Source of the DNA: Fimbriimonadales bacterium
GTDB taxonomy: Bacteria; Armatimonadota; Fimbriimonadia; Fimbriimonadales; GBS-DC
Direction: 5' to 3'
NCBI GenBank assembly: GCA_025998675.1
Contig: AP024673.1
Coordinates: 2,054,562 to 2,118,561 of the forward strand
Length of the DNA: 64,000 bases
The position numbers and the translations under genes were made by a program. The notes below the pieces were generated by a model. The model saw nothing but the letters and a program-made list of their open reading frames with translations. It searched no databases and was not told the origin of the DNA. Within the stretch, counting starts at the first letter, position 1; every line of letters starts with the position of its first letter. This document shows positions 1-8,593 of the stretch, piece by piece.

Positions 1-329
1 TCTACATCAAGGTGGGACCGCCCGGACCGCCCAACAACCCCTCGAAGGTGTCCCTGCGCACACTGGATGGTACGCCTGTGTGGGACGGCGACGCCGTTAG
101 CGACGAGCAGGGTCAACTGGAAATCTTTCCAGAGGTCGCGCCCGGCACTTATATCCTTACCATTCGCATGGGCGGGATGCTCCCCTACGAGACGCAGGTA
201 ACGCTCCAGCCGGGTGTGCCCGTGATTATAGAGAATCCTGCGATGATACTGGGCGACCTGAACGGCGACGGCAGCGTCGATGACGCCGACCTGCTGGTGG
301 TGCTGTTCAACTTCGGCGCAGGGCGGTAG
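1..329 (+). CDS. Secreted protein with C-terminal dockerin-like EF-hand tail (3' end only)
   Basis: The reading frame is open from the left edge of the window (codons start at position 3), so only the last ~109 residues are seen. They hold a short beta-rich segment resembling a carboxypeptidase-regulatory-like fold, with a T-Y-I-L-T-I-R strand. The tail is G-D-L-N-G-D-G-S-V-D-D-A-D-L-L, the D-x-N-x-D-G calcium-loop pattern of type I dockerins, and it ends V-L-F-N-F-G-A-G-R. The same tail ends the protein at 17476-19539, so it is a shared C-terminal module of exported proteins here. The N-terminus and main function lie outside the window. Confidence 0.7.
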   Translation, partial: YIKVGPPGPPNNPSKVSLRTLDGTPVWDGDAVSDEQGQLEIFPEVAPGTYILTIRMGGMLPYETQVTLQPGVPVIIENPAMILGDLNGDGSVDDADLLVVLFNFGAGR

Positions 330-371
330 TTCAGACTCTCCTCTCCATGCCTGATCCATGCCTGACCAGTG

Positions 372-401
372 CGTGCGGCGGGAACGCCAGCCCGCCGCAC
401 G
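372..401 (+). terminator. Rho-independent-like hairpin
   Basis: An 11-bp perfect stem (arms 372-382 and 391-401, loop of 8) is followed by ATTTTT. It lies between the convergent ends of the dockerin-tailed gene and leuS, so it probably ends the plus-strand transcript. Confidence 0.6.
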
Positions 402-434
402 CGATTTTTCTGTCAGACGAGAACGATGTCGCCG

Positions 435-3071
435 CTACACCACGATGTTGACCAGCTTGCCCGGCACGACGATGACCTTGCGCGGCGGTTTGCCCTCCAG
501 GTGCGCCTGCACGCGCGGGCTTGCCAGCGCGAGTTGCTCCATCGCCTCGCGCGTGATGTCGGCGGGCACGACAATCCGGTCGCGTAGCTTGCCGTTTACC
601 TGCACGACCATCTCGAACTCGTCCGCGCGCGCCAGCGACTCGTCGTGCTGTGGGAACGGCTGCTGCAGGGTGAAGCCCTCGAAGCCATACGCCTCCCACA
701 GCTCGTCGGCGATATGCGGCGCAAACGGCGACAGGGCGAGGATGAAGCACTCCACCGCCTCGCTCACGACCGCCATCGCGTCGGCGCAGCACGGCTGATG
801 GTTCACCTGCTTCCAGTAGTCCTCCAGGTGATTGAACCACTCCATCAGCGTGGCGACCGCCGTGTTGAAGCGGAAGTCGGGGATGTCGGCGGCGATTTTT
901 TTCAGGCTGGCGTGCGTGCGCTGGCGCATTTTGCGGGCGGGCTCGTCCAGCGGGCATTCGGGCGTCTGGCAGCTCTCGTTGAGGATGGGACGCCAGTCGC
1001 GCACGAAGCACGGACGCGCCTCGCGCATCAGCCGCCACACGCGCCCCAGAAAGCGGTGCATCCCCTTGACGCCCTCCTCTTTCCACTCGATTGCCGTGTC
1101 GAAGGGCGCGACGAACAGCTCGTACAGGCGCAGAGTATCCGCACTGTAGCGCTCCACAATCTCGTCGGGCGTAACGACATTGTAGCGCGACTTGGACATC
1201 TTCTCCCACTGCCACAGCAACCCCGCTTTTTCCGCGTCGGGCATCTGCTCCAGCTGGTCGCGCCGTACCAGAATGCCGATTTCGCCCTCGCGCAGGGTTT
1301 CGTCGTCGCGCGGCGGGCGGTAGGGCGTCAACGCCAGCACCATGCCCTGATTGCGCAGGCGATAGAACGGCTCTTTGACGGGCACGAACCCCGCGTCGTA
1401 GCCCACCTTCGTCCAGAATCGGGCGTACAGCAGGTGCATGACGGCATGCTCCGCCCCGCCGACATAGTAGTCCACGGGCATCCAGTAGCGCACTTTATCC
1501 TGCGCGAAGGGTTCGGCGTCGTTGTGCGGGTCGCAGAAGCGCAGGAAATACCAGCTACTGCAGGCAAATCCGCCCATCGTGTCGGTTTCGCGGCGGGCGG
1601 GCTGTCCGCACTGCGGGCAGGAAGTGTTCACAAACTCGGGGATGTTCGCCAGCGGCGATTCGCCTGTGCCTGATGGCTGATACGCCTCCACATCGGGCAG
1701 CAGCACGGGCAGCTGGTCTTCGGGCACGGGCACTTCGCCGCATGCGGGGCAATGCACAATCGGGATGGGCGCGCCCCAGTAGCGCTGGCGGCTAATCAGC
1801 CAGTCGCGCAGGCGGTAGTTCACGCGCCGCGCGCCCAGCCCGCGCGCCTCGAACCACTCTGCCAGCCGTTGCATCCCCTCGCGATTGGGCAGCCCCGAAA
1901 ATTCGCCGCTGTTGACCATCACCCCGTCGCCCGTGTAGCATTCGGGCGTCGCGTCGGGGTCGGGCGCGCCGCCGTCGGGCGTAATCACCACGCGGATGGG
2001 CAGCCCGTACTTGCGGGCGAAGTCGTAGTCGCGCTCGTCGTGCGCAGGCACTGCCATAATCGCGCCCGTGCCGTAGGTCATCAGCACATAGTCCGCAACA
2101 TAGATGGGCACAGGCGCATCGTTCGCGGGGTTGACGGCGTAGGCGCCCGTGAAGACGCCCGTGCGCTCGCGCTCCGCCGAAAGGCGCGTCGCCTCGTCCA
2201 GTCGGCGGGCGCGGGCGCGGTACGCCTCCACCGCCGCGCGCTGTTCGGGCGTCGTGATGGCGTCCACCAGCGGATGCTCGGGGGCCAGCACGGCGAAGGT
2301 CATCCCGAACACCGTGTCGATGCGCGTGGTGAACACGCGGAACTTCAGGTCGGGGCGTCCCTGCACCGCCATCTCGAACTCGACGCCCTCGCTGCGCCCA
2401 ATCCAGTGGCGCTGCATCTGCTTGATGCCTTCCGGCCAGTCCACCTCGTCGAGGTCTTCGAGCAGGCGGTCGGCGTAGGCGGTGATTTTGAAAAACCACT
2501 GGGGCATATCGCGCTTGTCGACCAGCGTACCGCAGCGCCAGCACTTGCCGCCCTCCACCTCCTCGTTCGCCAGCACGGTGCGGCAGCGCGGACACCAGTT
2601 CACGGGCGCGTTCGCGCGATACGCCAGCCCGCGCTTATACAGTTGCAAAAACCACCACTGCGTCCATTTGTAGTAGTCGGGCTGGCTGGAGTTGATTTCG
2701 CGCTCCCAGTCGTAGGACAGCCCGATGAGGTTCATCTGGCGCTTGTAGTTGGCGACATAGCGGGGCACGGTCTGTTTGGGGTGTGAGCCTTTGTTGATGG
2801 CTTCGTTTTCGGCGGGCAGCCCGAAGGCGTCCCAGCCCATCGGGTGCAGCACATTGTAGCCGCGCATGCGCATCAGGCGCGCCACCGCGTCGCAGGGGAT
2901 GTAGTTGCGGCAGTGCCCCACCGATAGCCCGTCGCCCGACGGGTAGGGGAAAAACGCCAGCACATAGCACTTCGGCTTGCTGGGGTCGTCCTGTGTGCGA
3001 AACAGGCGCGCTTCCTGCCAGCGCTGCTGCCATTTTGGCTCGATGTGTCTGGGTTCGTATGCCTCCGTCAT
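435..3071 (-). CDS. leuS: Leucyl-tRNA synthetase
   Basis: Class I aminoacyl-tRNA synthetase that charges tRNA-Leu in the cytoplasm. The 878-residue length is normal for bacterial LeuRS. The HIGH-type signature is PYPSGDGLSVGH near residues 43-53, and KMSKS is at about 624-628. Two C-x2-C pairs near 165-190 match the zinc-binding insertion. T-R-I-D-T-V-F-G marks the CP1 editing domain that clears mischarged tRNA, and the C-terminal anticodon-binding and tail domains are complete. The frame stays open upstream through lexA, but the start is placed at 3071: synthetase homology begins there (MTEAYEPRHIEPKW) and AAGGAGA lies 12 nt upstream. A TACAAT hexamer at 3099-3104 in the lexA-leuS gap may drive it separately. 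Confidence 0.97.
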   Translation of the reverse strand: MTEAYEPRHIEPKWQQRWQEARLFRTQDDPSKPKCYVLAFFPYPSGDGLSVGHCRNYIPCDAVARLMRMRGYNVLHPMGWDAFGLPAENEAINKGSHPKQTVPRYVANYKRQMNLIGLSYDWEREINSSQPDYYKWTQWWFLQLYKRGLAYRANAPVNWCPRCRTVLANEEVEGGKCWRCGTLVDKRDMPQWFFKITAYADRLLEDLDEVDWPEGIKQMQRHWIGRSEGVEFEMAVQGRPDLKFRVFTTRIDTVFGMTFAVLAPEHPLVDAITTPEQRAAVEAYRARARRLDEATRLSAERERTGVFTGAYAVNPANDAPVPIYVADYVLMTYGTGAIMAVPAHDERDYDFARKYGLPIRVVITPDGGAPDPDATPECYTGDGVMVNSGEFSGLPNREGMQRLAEWFEARGLGARRVNYRLRDWLISRQRYWGAPIPIVHCPACGEVPVPEDQLPVLLPDVEAYQPSGTGESPLANIPEFVNTSCPQCGQPARRETDTMGGFACSSWYFLRFCDPHNDAEPFAQDKVRYWMPVDYYVGGAEHAVMHLLYARFWTKVGYDAGFVPVKEPFYRLRNQGMVLALTPYRPPRDDETLREGEIGILVRRDQLEQMPDAEKAGLLWQWEKMSKSRYNVVTPDEIVERYSADTLRLYELFVAPFDTAIEWKEEGVKGMHRFLGRVWRLMREARPCFVRDWRPILNESCQTPECPLDEPARKMRQRTHASLKKIAADIPDFRFNTAVATLMEWFNHLEDYWKQVNHQPCCADAMAVVSEAVECFILALSPFAPHIADELWEAYGFEGFTLQQPFPQHDESLARADEFEMVVQVNGKLRDRIVVPADITREAMEQLALASPRVQAHLEGKPPRKVIVVPGKLVNIVV

Positions 3072-3098
3072 ATCTGCCCGTCTCCTTACGCGGGGCGA

Positions 3099-3104
3099 AT
3101 TGTA
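3099..3104 (-). promoter_or_regulatory. Candidate -10 element of leuS
   Basis: TACAAT preceded by GG, 27 nt upstream of the leuS start and just past the lexA stop codon. This would let leuS be transcribed independently of the SOS-controlled gene in front of it. Confidence 0.4.
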
Positions 3105-3106
3105 CC

Positions 3107-3742
3107 TCAGACGCCCATCTGCCCGTAGTCGCGCATGAGTCCAATCACCTTGCCGATGACCCGCGCATCTTCGATGGGGGCGTAGATGGGTTCGTAGGCA
3201 GGGTTCGCCGACTCCAGCCGCACGCGCCCGCGCTCGAAGTAGATGCGCTTGATGGTCGCCTCCTCGCCAATCAGCACTGCGACCAGCTCGCCGTTGTAGG
3301 CGGTCTGCTGCGGCTTGATGACCACCAGGTCGCGCGGCAGGATATGCTCCCCGACCATACTGTCGCCCTTGACGCGCAGCAAAAAGGCGTTCTCCACATT
3401 GCGCACCATGTCGGCGGGCACGGGAATGAGGTCTTCCACATTCTCGTAGGCAAGCACGGGGGTTCCTGCCGCGATGGTCCCCACCAGCGGCAGCAGGCGC
3501 GCGCGCTCCCGATCGGGCTGGTAGTCGGGATGAATCACGCGAATCGAGCGCGCGTTGCTGCTGCGCTCGATGTAGCCCTTGCGTTGCAGCGCGTCCAGAT
3601 GCAGGGTAATCCCACGCAGGCTCTTGATGACGCCGATGCCCTGCTGAATCTCGCGGATACTGGGCGGGTAGCCGTTCTCCTGCGTGAACTTCACGATAAA
3701 CTGCAGTATCGCCCGTTGCGATTTGGTCAGTGTTTTTGCCAT
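3107..3742 (-). CDS. lexA: LexA repressor
   Basis: Repressor of the SOS DNA-damage regulon, with RecA-stimulated self-cleavage. The protein has an N-terminal winged-helix DNA-binding domain (about 1-70) and a C-terminal S24 peptidase domain. The Ala-Gly scissile bond is in G-T-I-A-A-G, about residues 93-94 if counted from the upstream ATG. Catalytic Ser is in K-G-D-S-M-V (about 129) and catalytic Lys in E-A-T-I-K-R (about 166). Two adjacent ATGs occur. AGGAGG lies only 2 nt from the first (3745) but 5 nt from the second (3742), so the second is preferred. The gene has its own strong promoter and a hairpin in its leader. Confidence 0.96.
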   Translation of the reverse strand: MAKTLTKSQRAILQFIVKFTQENGYPPSIREIQQGIGVIKSLRGITLHLDALQRKGYIERSSNARSIRVIHPDYQPDRERARLLPLVGTIAAGTPVLAYENVEDLIPVPADMVRNVENAFLLRVKGDSMVGEHILPRDLVVIKPQQTAYNGELVAVLIGEEATIKRIYFERGRVRLESANPAYEPIYAPIEDARVIGKVIGLMRDYGQMGV

Positions 3743-3759
3743 CATCGCCTCCTGTTGGT

Positions 3760-3784
3760 AGGGAGGGCTGGACGCGCCCTCCCT
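3760..3784 (-). other. Hairpin in the lexA leader
   Basis: A 9-bp perfect inverted repeat (AGGGAGGGC at 3760-3768, GCCCTCCCT at 3776-3784) lies in the transcribed leader just upstream of the lexA ribosome-binding site. It could affect lexA translation or message stability. Confidence 0.4.
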
Positions 3785-3825
3785 GCACTCCGCTCAGAAC
3801 AGTCCACGAAACAGCGGCTCACGCT

Positions 3826-3864
3826 GTGTAGAATATTGTACACTATCATTTGTCTACGAGTCAA
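3826..3864 (-). promoter_or_regulatory. lexA promoter with overlapping dyad (candidate SOS box)
   Basis: On the minus strand TTGACT (3859-3864) and TACAAT (3835-3840) are separated by 18 nt, a near-consensus sigma-70 promoter. The dyad GTGTA-N8-TACAC (3826-3843) covers the -10 element, where an autoregulatory LexA operator would be expected. The box sequence of this lineage is not known to me. Confidence 0.6.
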
Positions 3865-4035
3865 GGGGGGCGTCGGCACTCTCGAGGAGATGGGCTTTTC
3901 GCGCTTTGTGTGCGGGAACGACGGCTCAAGCAATCCCTACCCACGCGAAATCGGTCTGGTTAGTATGTTTGGATACAGATGGGCGTGCGCGTCAGGCAGG
4001 CATGGTATACTTTCGGCGCAACACGGAGGGCAACT

Positions 4036-7000
4036 ATGCGCAGGAGCGTAGGGCTGCTGTGGCTGACGCTGATGATTCACGGATACTCGCAGGCGACGCT
4101 GACGCTTACCCCCATCGAGGCGACTTCGAACCCCAATTTGATACGCAACGCCAGCTTCGAAGCAGTGGAAAACGACCTGCCCGCAGGCTGGCGCTGGGAC
4201 AAGCGCAATACCGATTCAACCGTGCAGGTGGTCGCAGAGGCGGGCGCGACGGGGGAGCGCTGTCTGAAGTTCACCAACACGACGCCGTTCGGAGCCGACA
4301 TCTATGGACTGCTGCGCTATGAGGGAGGCGTGCCCGTGCAAGGCGGGACGGTTTACACCCTCAGTTGCCGCTACAAGACGCGCGAGGGCTATGTAGGCTT
4401 TATCGGCGGGGGCGAGGGCTGGCGCGTGCGCCTGCCGCTGGAAGACACGCGCGGGCTGTGGCGACGCGCCGAAATCACCTTCGCCACGCGCGAGAACGAG
4501 ACCAGTTTCGACCTGGTGATTGTCATCGAAGCGCCGACCGACGGGGTGTGGATTGACGCCGTGCAGCTGGAGCCGGGCAATCGCGCGACGCCATTCACGC
4601 CTGCCGAGACGCCCGAACGCCCCATCCTCACGCTGGACGACCTCGGCGACGAGATTTACTTAGGCGAGGCGCGCGGGCGCATGGCGTTCGAGATTTACAC
4701 CGCGCAACCGCTGCGCAATGCGATTGTTGAGGCTTCGCTGGGCGAGCAGCGCGCCCTGCAGCAGCGCGTGAACCTGCGTGCGGGGCACACCCGCGCCGTG
4801 TTCGAATTCGACGCGCCCAGCGCGCCTGAACAGACCCTGCGCCTGCAGATTCGGCAGGGCAGGCAGACGCTCGCCGAGACGGAGCGTCCCATGCGCCTGT
4901 TCACGCGCGCGCTGGCGCAACAGCGACTGCAAGCCATCGCCGCGCAACTGCCCGAATGGGAGGCGCAACTCCAGCGCGTGCGTGCGCTGGGTCAGGACCC
5001 CGCCTACCCGCAGGCGAGCCTGACCATCCTGCAGGAGTTCGTGCGCTATGTGGACGAGGATTTGCAGAAAGGACACCTGCAACGCGCCTACGCCCAGCTG
5101 GACGAGATGGAGCGCGTCGCCGCGCGGCTTAATCAGCGGCTGGCGGAAGCGCTCAGCGGCGCGAAACCCCTGCCGACCGTGCCGCGCTATGTGACCTCGC
5201 CCGTCGAGATACGCGGCGCGTCGCTGATAGCTGACGCCGAGAACCCCCTCACAGGCGCGCGCGAGCGTCGCCCCGTGTTTTTTGTCGGCTTCGGGCACTT
5301 CGGGCAGGTGCGCGCCGACATCGAGAAGTTCCCCAAAATGGGCTTCAACCTGATTCAGATTGAGCGCGGCGTGTGGGACATCCTGCCCGAAGAGGGGCGG
5401 GTGAACCTCCAGCCGATGGAGGAGGATGTGTTGCCTGCCCTGCGCCGCGCCGCCGCCGCAAATGTGAAGGTGGACTATCTCATCAGCCCGCACTACATGC
5501 CCGAATGGGTCTACCGCAAGTACCCGCACCTGCGCCAGTCGCGCGACGGGTTCATCAAATACAGCCTCTTCGCGCCCGAAAGCCTCGATGTGCTGCGCGA
5601 GTATATCGGGCATTTCGCCCCGCTGCTGAAAGACCAGCCCGCGCTGCTGAGCATTTGCCTCTCCAACGAGCCAATCAATGTCGAATCGCCCGACTCGCCG
5701 CCGCATCAGCAGGCGTGGCGTGCGTGGCTGCAGGCGCGGCACAAAAACCTCATCACCCTCAACACGCGCTGGAAAACGAGCTATAAAGACTGGAGCGAAA
5801 TCCCCATCCCCGAAGCGGGTTCAGGCGCGCCCTACGCCGAGTGGCAGGAGTTCAATGCTGAGACGCTGGCGAACTGGCATCGCGCGCTGGCGGACGCCGT
5901 CAGCCAGCACCTGCCCGACGCCCCCAAGCACGCGAAGCTGATGAGCTGGAGCTTCACCAACGACCGCGAGCTGCCGCGCGGGGTGGACCCGGAGCGCTTC
6001 GCCGCGTTCTGCGAGCTGAATGGCAACGACGCTTCGACCTACCCGCTGTGGGAGCGCGACGCGGCGTGGGCGTTCGGCTGGGTCACGACCATGCTGGCGC
6101 ACGATATTCAGCGATCGTTGCGCGACGCGCCCGTGTTCAACTCCGAGAATCACATCATTCGCGACCGTGAGACGCGCTATGTGCCGCCGCAGCACGCGCG
6201 CGCCGTGCTGTGGGAGGAAGCCATTCGCGGGCTGTCGGCGACGACCTTCTGGGTGTGGGAGCGCACGGACGACCCCAAAAGCGACTTCGCAGGCAGTCTG
6301 TTGCATCGCCCCGAAATCGTCGAGGCGCTGGCGCACACAACGCTCGATTTGAACCGCCTCGCGCCCTATATTGCCGCGCTGCAGAACCAGCCGCCCGATG
6401 TGCATCTGCTCTATTCGCAGTACGACATGATGATGCAGGGCGCGGACGCCGTCGTGCCGCGCGATAGCCTCTACATCGCGCTGACTATGCTGGGCGTGCG
6501 CGTGGGCTTCATCACCGAGCGTCAGCTTGCCGCGCGTCAGCTGCCTCCCAACGCCTCGCGCCTGATTGTCGCCAACACGCAGTATATCACCGACGAGGCG
6601 TTCGCAGGGTTAGACCAGCTGCGCCAGCAACGCGGGCTGATGGTGCTGGGCTTCGGCGAGCCGTCGCTGCAGTTCGACCGCTACGGTAGGAAACGCCTCT
6701 CGCGTCCGGGCACGACGACTTTTGAGCGCAACCCGCTGCTGGATGCGCGGCGGCTGTTTGTGCGCCTGCAGCCGCTGCTGGGCAACTGGGGCATTGCGCG
6801 TCCCCTGCGCCTGCTGAGCGAGAACGACCAGCCCGTGTGGGGCGTCGGCTACCGCGTCGCGCCCTACGAGGACGGCTATGTCGCCAGCCTGTGCAACTAC
6901 ACCCGCGCGCCCATCACCGTACGCCTCGTGAGCGACGCGAACCAGCCCATCAAGGCGACCAACCTCATCGACGATACAACGGTCGAGGGCGCGCTGACCC

Positions 7001-7041
7001 TGCCGCCGCTGGAGCCTGTGCTGCTGCGCTGGGCGCGTTAG
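4036..7041 (+). CDS. Secreted GH42-like beta-galactosidase with N-terminal CBM-like domain
   Basis: Predicted exported glycoside hydrolase of 1001 residues. A signal peptide (MRRSVGLLWLTLMIHGYSQA) is followed by a jelly-roll module starting N-L-I-R-N-A-S-F-E, typical of CBM4/9-like domains, then a helical linker (about 290-385). A TIM-barrel resembling GH42/GH-A enzymes then covers about 400-790. The probable acid/base is Glu545 in C-L-S-N-E-P and the probable nucleophile Glu704 in F-N-S-E-N-H. The remainder looks like the trimerization-type and beta-sandwich domains of GH42. The start is the ATG at 4036, with GGAGG 7 nt upstream; a TATACT hexamer lies at 4006-4011. Substrate specificity cannot be read from the sequence. 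Confidence 0.8.
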   Translation: MRRSVGLLWLTLMIHGYSQATLTLTPIEATSNPNLIRNASFEAVENDLPAGWRWDKRNTDSTVQVVAEAGATGERCLKFTNTTPFGADIYGLLRYEGGVPVQGGTVYTLSCRYKTREGYVGFIGGGEGWRVRLPLEDTRGLWRRAEITFATRENETSFDLVIVIEAPTDGVWIDAVQLEPGNRATPFTPAETPERPILTLDDLGDEIYLGEARGRMAFEIYTAQPLRNAIVEASLGEQRALQQRVNLRAGHTRAVFEFDAPSAPEQTLRLQIRQGRQTLAETERPMRLFTRALAQQRLQAIAAQLPEWEAQLQRVRALGQDPAYPQASLTILQEFVRYVDEDLQKGHLQRAYAQLDEMERVAARLNQRLAEALSGAKPLPTVPRYVTSPVEIRGASLIADAENPLTGARERRPVFFVGFGHFGQVRADIEKFPKMGFNLIQIERGVWDILPEEGRVNLQPMEEDVLPALRRAAAANVKVDYLISPHYMPEWVYRKYPHLRQSRDGFIKYSLFAPESLDVLREYIGHFAPLLKDQPALLSICLSNEPINVESPDSPPHQQAWRAWLQARHKNLITLNTRWKTSYKDWSEIPIPEAGSGAPYAEWQEFNAETLANWHRALADAVSQHLPDAPKHAKLMSWSFTNDRELPRGVDPERFAAFCELNGNDASTYPLWERDAAWAFGWVTTMLAHDIQRSLRDAPVFNSENHIIRDRETRYVPPQHARAVLWEEAIRGLSATTFWVWERTDDPKSDFAGSLLHRPEIVEALAHTTLDLNRLAPYIAALQNQPPDVHLLYSQYDMMMQGADAVVPRDSLYIALTMLGVRVGFITERQLAARQLPPNASRLIVANTQYITDEAFAGLDQLRQQRGLMVLGFGEPSLQFDRYGRKRLSRPGTTTFERNPLLDARRLFVRLQPLLGNWGIARPLRLLSENDQPVWGVGYRVAPYEDGYVASLCNYTRAPITVRLVSDANQPIKATNLIDDTTVEGALTLPPLEPVLLRWAR

Positions 7042-7045
7042 GGGG

Positions 7046-7051
7046 TATACT
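7046..7051 (+). promoter_or_regulatory. -10 element 6 nt from start codon
   Basis: GGTATACT whose last base is 6 nt before the ATG at 7058. Transcription would begin at or within a few bases of the start codon, and no Shine-Dalgarno sequence of normal spacing is present. Confidence 0.5.
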
Positions 7052-7057
7052 GGAGCT

Positions 7058-7840
7058 ATGCCTGAAGCCGCGTTGCCTGTTGCAACGGAACAGACGCCCG
7101 CCGCGCCGCGCGTCCTCTCCGACGCCGAGCGCGAGCAACTCAAACGCCTGCAACTGCCCGAGGAGGACGGTGTACCCTTGGAAAGCCACTACCATGTGCT
7201 GCAAGGCGACTTGCTCGCCGAACTCATCTACTACCTGTTCGGCGAACGCGACGACTATTTCTGCGGCAGAAATATGTTTATCTACTTCAGCCTGGAGCAG
7301 GCGCAGGAGATTATTGAGTATGTGCGGGGCGAGCGCGACAGCGTGCGCTACAAGGGACCCGACCTGTTTGTGGCGCTGGGCGTGGACGGCAAAAAACGGC
7401 GCAAGAGCTGGCTGGTGTGGGAAGAGAACGATAAGTTTCCCGACCTGATTGTGGAGATAGTCTCGCCCAGCACGAAAGAGAAAGACCTCAAGGACAATCT
7501 GGAGTTGTACGCGACGGTGTTTCGCACGCGGGAGTATTTCTGGTACGATGAGGAGGCTGGGGAGTGGGCGGGGTATCGGCTGGAGGGCGACGGCTATGTG
7601 CCGATTGAACCCAACGACAAAGGCTGGCGCTGGAGTGAGGTGTTGGGGGCGTGGTTTGGGGTGTCGGACGCGCCGTACAGGGGGTGGCGGTATCGGTGGT
7701 TGCGGTTGTATGACAGGGAGGGGCGGCTGATACCGACCGCCGATGAGCGCGCCGCGCAGGAGCGGCAGCAGCGTGAGCAGCTGGAGCGACGCCTCGCCGC
7801 GCTGGAAGCCGAACTCAAAAAACTGCGCGGCGAGCAGTAG
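7058..7840 (+). CDS. Uma2 family endonuclease-like protein (DUF820)
   Basis: Restriction-endonuclease-fold protein of the Uma2/DUF820 family, expanded in cyanobacteria, Chloroflexota and Armatimonadota; its cellular role is unsettled. The PD-(D/E)xK-like core shows P-D-L-F-V-A-L (about 107), then P-D-L-I-V-E-I-V-S-P-S-T (about 129-140) and a following K-D. The last ~40 residues form a Glu/Gln/Arg-rich coiled coil often seen in this family. The 260-residue length is normal. The gene follows the glycosidase closely but has its own TATACT box. A second, more diverged member lies at 33214-33873. Confidence 0.85.
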   Translation: MPEAALPVATEQTPAAPRVLSDAEREQLKRLQLPEEDGVPLESHYHVLQGDLLAELIYYLFGERDDYFCGRNMFIYFSLEQAQEIIEYVRGERDSVRYKGPDLFVALGVDGKKRRKSWLVWEENDKFPDLIVEIVSPSTKEKDLKDNLELYATVFRTREYFWYDEEAGEWAGYRLEGDGYVPIEPNDKGWRWSEVLGAWFGVSDAPYRGWRYRWLRLYDREGRLIPTADERAAQERQQREQLERRLAALEAELKKLRGEQ

Positions 7841-7906
7841 CGACGCGCCCGCTGCAGGGAACTTGTGCCGTCTCCGAAAATGTCGAAATAGTCGGGAGAT
7901 GGCAGC

Positions 7907-8593
7907 ATGTTATTACTGTACCGTTTCCTGTGGATTGCCTCGGCGTTAGGGGTTGCAGCCGTGATGATAATGCTTTCCAGCCCGCGCGCCAGTCGTCCGG
8001 TGATTGCGGATGTCTGGGCGACGGTGCAGCAGGGGCGTTTTACGCTTCAGGCGCCGCGGGAGTTCCGCGCCCGACGCGACGCGCTGACCCAGATGGGCAT
8101 GAACAAGCCGAACAGTCCTGTGCAGTTGCAGGACGTCCTGCGCATCGAGCGCGGCGCGCGCACGGGCATGAAGCTGGCGCTGGTGACCCTGCGCACAGAC
8201 CTGCAGGTCGAGGGCGAAGAGACGCCCGCCGCCGCAACGCCAGAACAGAACGCCGCGCGCCAGCTCCAGCGCGTGCATACCGCCCAGCTGGAGAACCTGC
8301 GCGAGGCATACGCCGAGTTTCGTGAGACCCAGACGCGCCCCATCCGCATGCAGAACGCGCCCGCCCTGCGCACCGACTTCACCTTCACCCTGACCCACTG
8401 GGTTCCTTTCTTCAACACCCCTGTGCAGGGCTATATGATTACCGTGCCCGTGTCGCAGAGCGAGGCGTTGCACATCATCGCCTGTGCGCCGCCCCATCAG
8501 TTCGGGGCGTATCGCCCCGTCTACAGGCGCATGATCGAGAGCCTGCTACTCAACGCAGGGACAACCACTACAGCGAGCGGAGGCTGGGAATGA
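7907..8593 (+). CDS. Hypothetical membrane-anchored protein
   Basis: A 228-residue protein of unrecognised family. One N-terminal hydrophobic helix (about 5-24) acts as signal or anchor; the rest is soluble and probably outside the membrane. Two segments resemble the PsbP/DUF1795-like pattern of small lipocalin-shaped proteins (a beta strand Q-G-R-F-T-L-Q-A-P near the N-terminus and a final strand with I-I-A-C-A), but the match is weak. The stop codon overlaps the next start (ATGATG, 8590), so the two proteins are probably translated together. Confidence 0.6.
   Translation: MLLLYRFLWIASALGVAAVMIMLSSPRASRPVIADVWATVQQGRFTLQAPREFRARRDALTQMGMNKPNSPVQLQDVLRIERGARTGMKLALVTLRTDLQVEGEETPAAATPEQNAARQLQRVHTAQLENLREAYAEFRETQTRPIRMQNAPALRTDFTFTLTHWVPFFNTPVQGYMITVPVSQSEALHIIACAPPHQFGAYRPVYRRMIESLLLNAGTTTTASGGWE

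Noticed and set aside
3072-3788. Upstream extension of leuS to 3788
   Set aside because: It runs through lexA in another frame, encodes no synthetase sequence, and a good ribosome-binding site precedes the start at 3071.
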